From Candidatus Thalassarchaeaceae archaeon (lineage in GTDB: Archaea; Thermoplasmatota; Poseidoniia; Poseidoniales; Thalassarchaeaceae), in assembly GCA_013330385.1 (NCBI GenBank), contig DUIL01000137.1, forward strand, positions 1,615 through 7,469: 5,855 nucleotides of DNA, in the 5' to 3' direction. Each line of letters opens with the position of its first letter. The first letter of the stretch is position 1. Under the pieces are notes generated by a model that saw only the letters and a list, made by a program, of their open reading frames with translations, was not told the origin of the DNA and made no database searches. A program made the position numbers and the translations under genes. Below are positions 1-5,475 of the stretch, one piece after another.

Positions 1-221
1 TGCTTGAGCAATGCAGAGTCAGAATTGAATGCTGCTGCTAAAGAGTCTATGGCGTCTTTTCCTCCAATATTTCTCAAAGCGAATAATGAGCGCATTCTTT
101 GGAACATCTTTTCATTTTCATCACAAATAGTTGCTCGTAATTCAGGGATTCTTATGTCCAAACTCGCGGGGGCGGGGTCTACGGAATCAAATTCTGATCT
201 TTCAGGTTTGTCGATACTCAT
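1..221 (-). CDS. Deoxyhypusine hydroxylase-like HEAT-repeat protein, N-terminal part (truncated by left edge)
   Basis: The frame is open from an ATG at 221-219 to the left edge, giving 73 complete codons. Residues 13-18 read SVDPAP, 39-52 read MFQRMRSLFALRNI, and 66-73 read NSDSALLK followed by a partial codon CA (His or Gln). In human and yeast deoxyhypusine hydroxylase, as I recall them, the linker into the C-terminal lobe reads S(V/I)DPAPP, then a helix like LFxRYRAMFxLRxxG, then S(A/S)LFxHE, where His-Glu is an iron-ligand pair. The order and spacing match well. DOHH hydroxylates deoxyhypusine on eIF5A with a diiron centre held by four His-Glu pairs, so the archaeal substrate would be aIF5A. 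An in-frame TAG lies four codons upstream, so the protein begins here; GTG at 230-228 is the only other start. An AGGTGA Shine-Dalgarno lies 5 nt ahead, inside the end of the MqnD-like gene. Alternative: another HEAT/PBS-lyase-repeat protein. The iron ligands lie outside the window. Confidence 0.72.
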   Translation of the reverse strand, partial: MSIDKPERSEFDSVDPAPASLDIRIPELRATICDENEKMFQRMRSLFALRNIGGKDAIDSLAAAFNSDSALLK

Positions 222-222
222 T

Positions 223-1077
223 TCATTCACCTATGAATACTAATGAATCTACATCTAAGTTACTTCTAATCATACCAATACGTTGCCCTTCTTTGAGAAA
301 TAAACGTACAGCATCTCTTCCTTCTTTACCATAATCAATAGTGCGTTGATTAACATACATACCAACAAATTCTCGGTTTGTATCATCATCAATACCACGC
401 CCCCATTCTTTGGCGAATTCTAAGGCCGCATCGGGATGTTCCAATGAGTGAATAATACTAAGTTTCACATCATTAGAAAGAATTTCACACATTTCCGCAC
501 CAAGATTCCTTCTAACAACATTACCTCCTAATGGTAGAGGGAGGCCGGTTTTTTGGTTCCACCAAACCCCTAGGTCTAACACTAGATTAACACCTTCCTT
601 CTCCCATGTAAGTTGCCCTTCATGGATAATTACTCCAACATCATATTTCCCATCTATTACAGCAGGCAGAATTTCATCAAAAGGCACTACTTCAACTTCA
701 ACATCCCCTAAAGCAAGCCTTAGTGCAAGGTATGCAGAGGTACCCAGTCCTGGAATTGCTATTGTCGATTTTTTCGCATCATCAATTGATATTTCATTAG
801 TCGAAATAAGCATAGGGCCGTAGCCTTCACCCATGGATGCGCCACAATTCATTAGTGCGTAGTCGTCTGCAATTTCAGGGTACGAGTGAATCGACACAGC
901 AGAGATTTCATACTCGCAATTCTTTGCTTTTTCATTCAAAGTTTGAATATCTAATAACACATGTTCGTAACTTCGGTTAGCCGTATCAATGGCACCTGTA
1001 GTCAATGCATGAAACATGAATGCATCATCAGGATCGGGGGAGTGGCCAACTCTGACGTGAAGACCAGTATTTGCCAT
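223..1077 (-). CDS. MqnD-like protein (1,4-dihydroxy-6-naphthoate synthase family)
   Basis: This 284-residue protein has the length and motif order of MqnD, which converts cyclic dehypoxanthinyl futalosine to 1,4-dihydroxy-6-naphthoate in the futalosine route to menaquinone. The family has a two-lobed, periplasmic-binding-protein-like fold but is cytoplasmic; no signal peptide is visible. Family marks are HSPDPDDAFMFHAL (12-25), DIQTLNEKA (43-51), GTSAYLALRLA (112-122), VIIHEG (149-154) and DLGVWWNQKTGLPLPLGG (168-185). His152 aligns with the His145 proposed as catalytic base in Thermus thermophilus MqnD. The N-terminal motif is SPDPDD where the Thermus enzyme has SPCPND, so this may be a divergent branch with a shifted substrate. 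Start: ATG at 1077, with a weak GAGG 4 nt upstream. It is transcribed with the DOHH-like gene, whose ATG lies 1 nt past this stop. No other menaquinone gene is in view. The family call is firm and the exact reaction less so. Confidence 0.82.
   Translation of the reverse strand: MANTGLHVRVGHSPDPDDAFMFHALTTGAIDTANRSYEHVLLDIQTLNEKAKNCEYEISAVSIHSYPEIADDYALMNCGASMGEGYGPMLISTNEISIDDAKKSTIAIPGLGTSAYLALRLALGDVEVEVVPFDEILPAVIDGKYDVGVIIHEGQLTWEKEGVNLVLDLGVWWNQKTGLPLPLGGNVVRRNLGAEMCEILSNDVKLSIIHSLEHPDAALEFAKEWGRGIDDDTNREFVGMYVNQRTIDYGKEGRDAVRLFLKEGQRIGMIRSNLDVDSLVFIGE
227..232 (-). promoter_or_regulatory. Shine-Dalgarno site of the DOHH-like gene
   Basis: AGGTGA on the minus strand, 5 nt ahead of the ATG at 221 and wholly inside the last codons of the MqnD-like gene. 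The position implies that the downstream gene is translated from the same transcript, probably by coupled re-initiation. It also supports ATG 221 as the start. Confidence 0.7.
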
Positions 1078-1170
1078 GAGCCTCGGGGGTCGAATAGGGT
1101 TGAAAATGCCTTTGTGTAGTCATCCTGTAGGTAAGCAACAATCAAGAAGCAGATTCGTTCACCTCACAAT

Positions 1171-1365
1171 ATGCCTGACCCGACGAAACTATCTACTGCC
1201 TCAGGCCAATTAGGCCCAGTTTGTGCTGTCACTGGAAAAGCTCTCACATTCGCCGAAGCTATTGTTTTGGATGGAGATTATCTGTGCTTTGAAGCATATA
1301 TCGAAAAGACTGGAGCATCACCATCTACTGATGGTAAAGAAGTCGGTGCACTTGACCTTGATTGA
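1171..1365 (+). CDS. Small hypothetical protein, possibly a degenerate zinc-knuckle domain
   Basis: A 64-residue reading frame that I do not recognise. The middle reads PVCAVTGKAL (16-25) and VLDGDYLCFEAYI (32-44), with an acidic tail ending LDLD. The layout resembles small treble-clef or LIM-like zinc domains of the form CxxCGKxL...LxGxxLCxxCY, but only the first Cys of each expected pair is kept (Cys18 and Cys39); the partner positions are Thr21 and Ala42. This resemblance is inference. No Shine-Dalgarno is seen before the ATG, so it may be translated from a leaderless or short-leader transcript. It lies 93 bp from the divergent MqnD-like gene and 37 bp ahead of the primase gene, in the same direction, so it may share that transcript. 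There are no membrane segments or signal peptide. It looks like a real gene because of its place in the gap, its balanced composition and the ordered motif, but chance cannot be excluded. Confidence 0.6.
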   Translation: MPDPTKLSTASGQLGPVCAVTGKALTFAEAIVLDGDYLCFEAYIEKTGASPSTDGKEVGALDLD

Positions 1366-1402
1366 GCGTTGACTTCATCAGCCTCGCACACCTCAGGGTT
1401 AC

Positions 1403-2596
1403 GTGGCAGCCGGTTGGAGCAGATTCGCCTTGCGATTCGCACAGTTCTATCAATCATTATCTGTCAATGATTTGTGGACTCCACCTCAGTTAAGGAAAAG
1501 GGAGTGGATGTTTGTACCATGGGGTGACAGATCAGTGGATCGACATCGAGGATTCAATACACAATCGGAGTTACTAAACTATCTACAACAGAGGGGGCCT
1601 CATTCTAGTTTCCACAGTACTGCATACTATCGTTCACCTAATGAAAGAAAAATGTTGGAAAAGGGATGGTTGGGGGCTGATTTGATTTTTGATTTAGATG
1701 GAGACCATTTACCAGGAGTTTCGGATGCTGACTTCCCAGGTATGATTGAAAAAATTCAGGAGCAGGCATGGGCATTATGGTCTGGTTTCTTAGAACCGGA
1801 ATTTGGAATTTCTCGGGAACATGCACAATTTTCATTTTCTGGTCATAGAGGGTTCCACATTCATGTCCGCGATCCTGCACTGATGGGTCTTGATTCTAAT
1901 GCAAGGAGGGAAATGGTATCCTATATCAGAGGCGAAGGGTTAGAAGTTGATGCTATACTTTCAGGTACTGATTCAGGATGGATGAGTCGTATTGAGATTG
2001 GTAAAAGAAGTGTCATAAATAAATTACAATCTATAGCAGAGGGCAGTAGTGAATCAAAACTGTTTATTGATGAGTTTCATGGATTATTGAATAATAACCA
2101 AACACGGAGTACGCAGAAAGTCGGCAAAGCTCGAATTAAAAATCTAGCTGAATTAGTAACAATTGAACGTTTAGAGAGACTAGATGATGATCACAATCTT
2201 TCTGTATTTGGAAAAGATACACCAGTTTTCTGGGAACTTGTGAAGAAAGACAATTCGGTTGTTTTAGGAACTGCGGGTGAGACTGATGAGAATGTAACAG
2301 TCGATGTTAAGAGAGTAATTCGATGGATTGGTAGTTTACACGGTAAATGTGGCCTCAGAGTGACTGAAATACCCTTTGAGAGATTAGATCCAGATGGCAG
2401 CAACCCTTTCGACCCATTAAATGAAGCAATAGCACTTTCAGGTGGCAATAATGCTTCTGTGACATTGATTCGTGATGATGTCACAGCCCGTTTGAATGAT
2501 ACTGAAGTCAGTGGCTCCGTAGGGGATGTATTCGATGTCGATGATGCTATGGCAACCTTTCTTTGTTTGAAAGGCTGGGCCGAGATAACAGTGTGA
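1403..2596 (+). CDS. priS: DNA primase catalytic small subunit PriS
   Basis: A 397-residue archaeal/eukaryotic-type primase catalytic subunit, which with PriL makes RNA primers for replication. Key motifs are in order: the metal-binding DxD in LIFDLDGDHL (95-103; Asp97, Asp99), the nucleotide-binding SGHRGFHIHV (146-155), and the third catalytic Asp301 in DVKRVIRWIGSLHGKCGLRV (301-320), matching the family's DVKRLIR..SLHGK.GLRV block. HSTAYYRSP (71-79) ahead of the DxD is also typical. The length fits archaeal PriS. The 46 residues between DxD and SGHRG, where many PriS proteins carry a Cys/His zinc knuckle, contain no Cys; the only cysteines are 316 and 388. Start: GTG at 1403, with AGGG 4 nt upstream; the frame is closed by TGA at 1370-1372 and no ATG fits better. 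No PriL gene is in the window. Confidence 0.97.
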   Translation: MAAGWSRFALRFAQFYQSLSVNDLWTPPQLRKREWMFVPWGDRSVDRHRGFNTQSELLNYLQQRGPHSSFHSTAYYRSPNERKMLEKGWLGADLIFDLDGDHLPGVSDADFPGMIEKIQEQAWALWSGFLEPEFGISREHAQFSFSGHRGFHIHVRDPALMGLDSNARREMVSYIRGEGLEVDAILSGTDSGWMSRIEIGKRSVINKLQSIAEGSSESKLFIDEFHGLLNNNQTRSTQKVGKARIKNLAELVTIERLERLDDDHNLSVFGKDTPVFWELVKKDNSVVLGTAGETDENVTVDVKRVIRWIGSLHGKCGLRVTEIPFERLDPDGSNPFDPLNEAIALSGGNNASVTLIRDDVTARLNDTEVSGSVGDVFDVDDAMATFLCLKGWAEITV

Positions 2597-2603
2597 AAGG
2601 TGG

Positions 2604-2612
2604 CTTATTTAA
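2604..2612 (+). promoter_or_regulatory. TATA-like box before the acidic protein / RDD unit
   Basis: The 52-bp gap after priS holds cttatttaa, close to the archaeal TATA box, preceded by a purine run (gaaagg) where a BRE would sit. Initiation about 25 nt downstream, near 2632-2638, would give a leader of roughly 11-17 nt to ATG 2649 or 40 nt to ATG 2676. This suggests that the two genes from 2649 to 4248 form their own transcription unit. It is judged by eye only. Confidence 0.4.
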
Positions 2613-2648
2613 CCAACGATACCACAGAATGTTGAATAGTGGAGATTG

Positions 2649-3440
2649 ATGGAGGCGAGTGTAGGTGAGGAGCCGATGAGCGATGAAGAACCCGAAATGA
2701 ACGGAGATTTACCTCTCCCGCCACCACCACCTGGGCTCAAATTACCGACACCACCACCTCCAGTAATGGATACGGATATCTCCGAACTTCCACCACCTCC
2801 TCTTCCCCAAGGGATTAATATTGAAGAATCGCCATCCTTCTCTTTCAATGATACCGATGATGATTCTAAAGACTTCAATTCTATGTGGGAAAAGAAGAAA
2901 CAAAGTGATCCCACATTCTCTGATGATAATCGTGATAGGATGTATGGACACATCGACAGAATAACTACTGGCGAAGTAGGTACCCTATTGGATAGATTTT
3001 CTGATCGATTCGGCTCCGAACTAGATAGGGAAATAATAGTCTTAAGAAAAAAACAACAACAAGCAATTCGCGATATCAAACCAACGGTTGAACTTATTTC
3101 TCCACCTACGGTTGAATTTGAGGACGAGGCTCCTGAAGATGACGATGCTGATACATCAAGTGATTCATCAGATCAGTTTGTTGAGTTCTTTGACGTAGTC
3201 AATACGTTACTCGGTAATATGCCCGATGAATTCGTAAATGCGTTTATTGCCTCCGAAGATTTTCAGTTATTCCAGAGTGTAGGTGAATCACCTAGTGCTA
3301 CTTCTGATGAAGACCGGACAACTTTCTTTACCATGATAAACAGAGTTCTTGGGGATTTACCAGACGACAAGATAAATGAGTTCGTCGAATCACCCGGCTT
3401 TGCTATTTTCCAAGCCATGGGTGAAATTTACGGAGCGTGA
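2649..3440 (+). CDS. Acidic proline-rich protein with a duplicated C-terminal module
   Basis: I do not recognise a named family. Counted from ATG 2649 (263 residues), the protein has an acidic head; a proline-rich stretch (22-53) with PLPPPPP, TPPPP and PPPPLP runs; an acidic low-complexity part; a charged helix with coiled-coil character (112-145); a second Asp/Ser-rich linker (155-175); and two copies of a 34-residue helical module (180-213 and 226-259). The pattern is FF...N..LG..PD...N.F..S..F..FQ..GE, with 15 identical positions and no gaps. There is no signal peptide or membrane segment, so a soluble, partly disordered scaffold or adaptor is likely (inference). ATG 2649 has GGAG 4 nt upstream; ATG 2676 has the stronger AGGTGAGG before it and is a real alternative, removing nine residues. 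The next gene starts 4 nt after the stop, so the two are probably co-transcribed. Confidence 0.8.
   Translation: MEASVGEEPMSDEEPEMNGDLPLPPPPPGLKLPTPPPPVMDTDISELPPPPLPQGINIEESPSFSFNDTDDDSKDFNSMWEKKKQSDPTFSDDNRDRMYGHIDRITTGEVGTLLDRFSDRFGSELDREIIVLRKKQQQAIRDIKPTVELISPPTVEFEDEAPEDDDADTSSDSSDQFVEFFDVVNTLLGNMPDEFVNAFIASEDFQLFQSVGESPSATSDEDRTTFFTMINRVLGDLPDDKINEFVESPGFAIFQAMGEIYGA
3186..3287 (+). repeat. Protein-level tandem repeat, copy 1
   Basis: This encodes residues 180-213 of the acidic proline-rich protein (FFDVVNTLLG...FQSVGE). It aligns without gaps to the second copy 46 residues later, with 15 of 34 positions identical by manual count, mostly Phe, Asn, Leu-Gly, Pro-Asp, Ser, Phe-Gln and Gly-Glu. 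Confidence 0.75.
3324..3425 (+). repeat. Protein-level tandem repeat, copy 2
   Basis: This encodes residues 226-259 of the acidic proline-rich protein (FFTMINRVLG...FQAMGE) and is the partner of the copy at 3186-3287. The copies are joined by a 12-residue Ser/Asp-rich linker. They have diverged in DNA, so the duplication is old and kept by selection on the protein. Confidence 0.75.
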
Positions 3441-3444
3441 ATGA

Positions 3445-4248
3445 ATGGGACTACTAGAAAAAGCCGGCAACATCCAGACTGAAGATACCCCTCCTGCGAC
3501 GAAAGTCGTCCAACAACCTGAGGCCGTTCCTCAACCAGCTCCTGTTACTGAAGCCAAGCCTGTAAAGAAGGCTAAGCCGGCAAAGAAAGCAAAGCCGAAA
3601 AAGGTGAGGGAAAAGAAAACTAAGACTCCTCGCGTAAAGAAAGAGATGCCAGATGGTTTTGAATCTGCTACACGGGGCCAGAGAATTATTCGCAGAGTTG
3701 TCGATTTTGCAGTCAGTTACGGATGGTCCGTCCCTCTAATTGGAATTTCTGCATGGGGTTCAGACATTGATCCTACATTGATAATTCTCTTAGGAATTGG
3801 TTTAATGTCATTTAATTTATGGTTCATGCCAAGTTATGCTGGTAAGAGAACAGTAGGGAATTGGATTAGTAGAACTAGATATGTAAATTCCCGTGCCGAT
3901 CCACCAATTTGGGTTTATATTTTGTTGAAAGGTTTGACAACTATTTTCGTCATTTTAGGTGTATTCGCTTTGTTTGTCATCGTTGGAAACAAGTCAATTG
4001 GAGAGGGTACATTTGAGCAAATATTCAATGTGATTGCCTTATTGTTATTATTCCCTCCACTAATTGATTTTTCAATGTACAAAATGAGAGGCGACCTCGG
4101 TCTTTGGGATACTGTATTCGGTGGTGTTTGGTTAGTCCGGACAACTAAGTCTACTGGGACAAAAGGTTGGTTGAAGCGTCTAGAGTCAATTTCGGACTGG
4201 ACTGAATCGAAGGGTCTTCTTGATGAACAGGAAGAAACAAGTTCGTGA
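3445..4248 (+). CDS. RDD-like multi-pass membrane protein with a lysine/proline-rich N-terminal tail
   Basis: A 267-residue protein. Residues 1-75 are a disordered, strongly basic tail with AKP/KK repeats (37-53). About four hydrophobic segments follow, near 86-104, 109-128, 155-180 and 190-208. The core resembles the RDD family: Arg80 with Asp87 at the start of the first segment, a cytoplasmic loop AGKRTVGNWISRTRYV (132-147) like the family's GKTxGKxxxGxRVV, and a final DLGLWDTVFGGVWLV (217-231) like its D..G...D...G..VV. RDD proteins are poorly defined; some have been linked to ion transport. The family call is inferred from pattern. There is no cleavable signal peptide; the basic tail should be cytoplasmic by the positive-inside rule. 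Start: ATG 3445, 4 nt after the previous stop, with GGAG at 3432-3435; ATG 3441 is in another frame. It is probably co-transcribed with the acidic protein, whose charge is opposite to that of this tail. The stop directly abuts that of the convergent CNNM gene. Confidence 0.72.
   Translation: MGLLEKAGNIQTEDTPPATKVVQQPEAVPQPAPVTEAKPVKKAKPAKKAKPKKVREKKTKTPRVKKEMPDGFESATRGQRIIRRVVDFAVSYGWSVPLIGISAWGSDIDPTLIILLGIGLMSFNLWFMPSYAGKRTVGNWISRTRYVNSRADPPIWVYILLKGLTTIFVILGVFALFVIVGNKSIGEGTFEQIFNVIALLLLFPPLIDFSMYKMRGDLGLWDTVFGGVWLVRTTKSTGTKGWLKRLESISDWTESKGLLDEQEETSS
3553..3603 (+). repeat. Low-complexity AKP/KK repeat tract
   Basis: This encodes residues 37-53 of the RDD-like protein, AKPVKKAKPAKKAKPKK. 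It is a short imperfect repeat resembling histone H1 or bacterial lysine-rich tails, likely disordered and cytoplasmic. The DNA shows repeated aagcc units. Confidence 0.75.
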
Positions 4249-5316
4249 TTATTCTAACTGAGTTGCATCATCGTTTTCTTGCATCTTAGCATGCTCTCTC
4301 ATATCTTCATGTGCAGCACCTTCTTGGATAGCATCTTGATCTGATTCATCTACTATCTCGACACCAAGAAGAGTTTCGATAATATCTTCCATTGTCACAA
4401 GACCAACGGTTCCTCCGAAATCATCCTTGACAATTAGGAGTTGTACTTTGTTTTCAAGTAAGATGTCTAGAGCTTTATCTACGGAATCATCGAATCTACA
4501 CCTGTATACTCTCCTTGAGATATCGGACATAGTGGGAGTGAAAATATCATCAGCAGCTTTGCGGAGAATTTCACTTCGCAGGATAAAGCCCCGAATAGTA
4601 TCAACATCCCCTTCGTAAACAGGCATTCGCCCATAAACCATAATTGGTATTCTTTTCATTACATCTTCAACAGTTTCAGATGCCTCAACACAAGTCATAA
4701 CGACTCTAGGTGTCATTATTGTTTGGACTTCTAAATCACGCAATCGCAACAGGTTCTGAATCACTGCTTCTTCGTCTTTCTCAATAATGTCCGATTCTTC
4801 TGCAATATCTGCTAGAACCAATAATTCATCACGAGTTACAGTTTCTGTTTGTACATCAGGCAACATACCTCGTATTTTCTCAACAGGCCAAACAACTACC
4901 CATGATAGAATGATCAGCATTCGTAGCATAAATCCTGAAGATACAGTCATTTTCCTCCAATATAGAGTTCCAATTGTTTTTGGTAAAATTTCCGACAGTA
5001 GGAGAATTCCCATTGTTAGTAATGCTGAAGCAATTGCAACACCATATTCACCAGGGTTGAGATGTTCCACTTGCGTACCTACACCTAAGGCCCCAACAGT
5101 ATGTGCAATGGTATTGAGAGTCAGAATTGCAGTTAAAGGACGTTCAGGGTCATCTTTGTAACTTATCCATAATTCACTAGATTTGGGATGCTTATCGGCT
5201 ATGCTGACTATATGTCCTCTAGTAGTCGATAAAAGCACAGCCTCTAATATGCTACAAAGGAATGAAACACCTAGTGCTAATACAGCATATGCTGCTATTA
5301 ATGACCATGTACTCAA
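4249..5316 (-). CDS. CNNM/CorC-type DUF21-CBS membrane protein (putative Mg2+ transporter)
   Basis: A 355-residue integral membrane protein of the CNNM/CorB/CorC family, implicated in magnesium efflux or homeostasis. The DUF21 domain (about 1-150) has hydrophobic segments near 5-28, 60-82, 92-111 and 128-147 and the marks SILEAVLLS (22-30), TLNTIAHTVGA (66-76) and LLSEILPKTIG (106-116). A cytoplasmic CBS pair follows: IMTPRVVM (200-207) opens CBS1, and VKDDFGGTVGLVTMEDIIET (296-315) closes CBS2, the region that binds ATP-Mg in the family. After CBS2 there is only an acidic tail of about 35 residues, with no CorC_HlyC domain. Start: TTG at 5316, with AGAGGTGA 7 nt upstream; no in-frame ATG fits near it. 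A perfect 8-bp-arm palindrome sits at the edge of the Shine-Dalgarno and may be an operator. The gene is divergent from MetRS and convergent with the RDD-like gene, with touching stops. Metal specificity cannot be told from sequence. Confidence 0.92.
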   Translation of the reverse strand: MSTWSLIAAYAVLALGVSFLCSILEAVLLSTTRGHIVSIADKHPKSSELWISYKDDPERPLTAILTLNTIAHTVGALGVGTQVEHLNPGEYGVAIASALLTMGILLLSEILPKTIGTLYWRKMTVSSGFMLRMLIILSWVVVWPVEKIRGMLPDVQTETVTRDELLVLADIAEESDIIEKDEEAVIQNLLRLRDLEVQTIMTPRVVMTCVEASETVEDVMKRIPIMVYGRMPVYEGDVDTIRGFILRSEILRKAADDIFTPTMSDISRRVYRCRFDDSVDKALDILLENKVQLLIVKDDFGGTVGLVTMEDIIETLLGVEIVDESDQDAIQEGAAHEDMREHAKMQENDDATQLE

Positions 5317-5323
5317 AGTGAAT

Positions 5324-5331
5324 TCACCTCT
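5324..5331 (-). promoter_or_regulatory. Shine-Dalgarno site deciding the TTG start of the CNNM-type gene
   Basis: AGAGGTGA on the minus strand, 7 nt ahead of TTG 5316. The strong match to the 16S tail supports this unusual start, and the upstream frame has no ATG. Its first bases overlap the palindrome at 5329-5346. Confidence 0.7.
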
Positions 5332-5346
5332 AAATCTTGATTTAGA
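5329..5346. promoter_or_regulatory. 18-bp palindrome upstream of the CNNM-type gene (putative operator)
   Basis: TCTAAATCTTGATTTAGA: two perfect 8-bp inverted arms around a 2-bp centre. It lies 13-30 bp upstream of the TTG start and overlaps the first bases of the Shine-Dalgarno. A 2-nt loop makes a stable RNA hairpin unlikely, so a dimeric repressor site is the better reading. The regulator is unknown; one that responds to metal would fit the gene but is not shown. Confidence 0.45.
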
Positions 5347-5400
5347 TTCGGACGAAATTGGGCTTCTTGATTCATGACGAGTCTTCGTGCTCCAACATTA

Positions 5401-5440
5401 CTGCGAGCGGCGCATGCATAAATAGGTGGTTGTCTCGCAG
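5401..5440. promoter_or_regulatory. Inverted repeat flanking a TATA-like box, upstream of metG
   Basis: CTGCGAG (5401-5407) and CTCGCAG (5434-5440) form a perfect 7-bp inverted repeat. Between them is ATAAATA (5418-5424), the best TATA-like element ahead of MetRS; it predicts initiation near 5444-5450 and a leader of about 25-30 nt. On this model the repeat lies at the promoter and not in the transcript, so it would act as DNA. Chance is possible for 7-bp arms. Confidence 0.35.
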
Positions 5441-5462
5441 ATTCCATATTGAATATTGATTT

Positions 5463-5467
5463 GGAGG
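5463..5467 (+). promoter_or_regulatory. Shine-Dalgarno site of metG
   Basis: GGAGG, 8 nt ahead of ATG 5476. It supports this start over the out-of-frame ATG at 5472. Confidence 0.75.
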
Positions 5468-5475
5468 CCAAATGA

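Noticed and set aside
4..334. Plus-strand reading frames over the left-edge region
   Set aside because: They lie antisense to the DOHH-like and MqnD-like genes, which have clear family motifs, and their translations show no motif of their own.
1078..1170. Possible promoter elements between the MqnD-like gene and the small gene
   Set aside because: I looked for TATA-like boxes on both strands and found none convincing; promoters for both divergent genes must lie here but cannot be placed by eye.
1638..2484. Minus-strand reading frames inside priS
   Set aside because: They are antisense to a well-defined primase and have no start signal or motif.
2609..3079. A 156-residue minus-strand reading frame with Gly/Ser-rich runs
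   Set aside because: It is the mirror of the polyproline and acidic codons of the plus-strand protein; composition bias explains its openness.
4787..5161. A 124-residue plus-strand reading frame
   Set aside because: It is antisense to the DUF21 domain of the CNNM-type gene; no Shine-Dalgarno and no recognisable motif.
5335..5372. Direct repeat tcttgatt at 5335-5342 and 5365-5372
   Set aside because: An 8-bp repeat in AT-rich sequence is likely by chance, and the first copy is part of the stronger palindrome.
5472..5475. ATG four bases before the metG start
   Set aside because: It is in another frame, runs into no MetRS motif, and has poorer Shine-Dalgarno spacing than ATG 5476.
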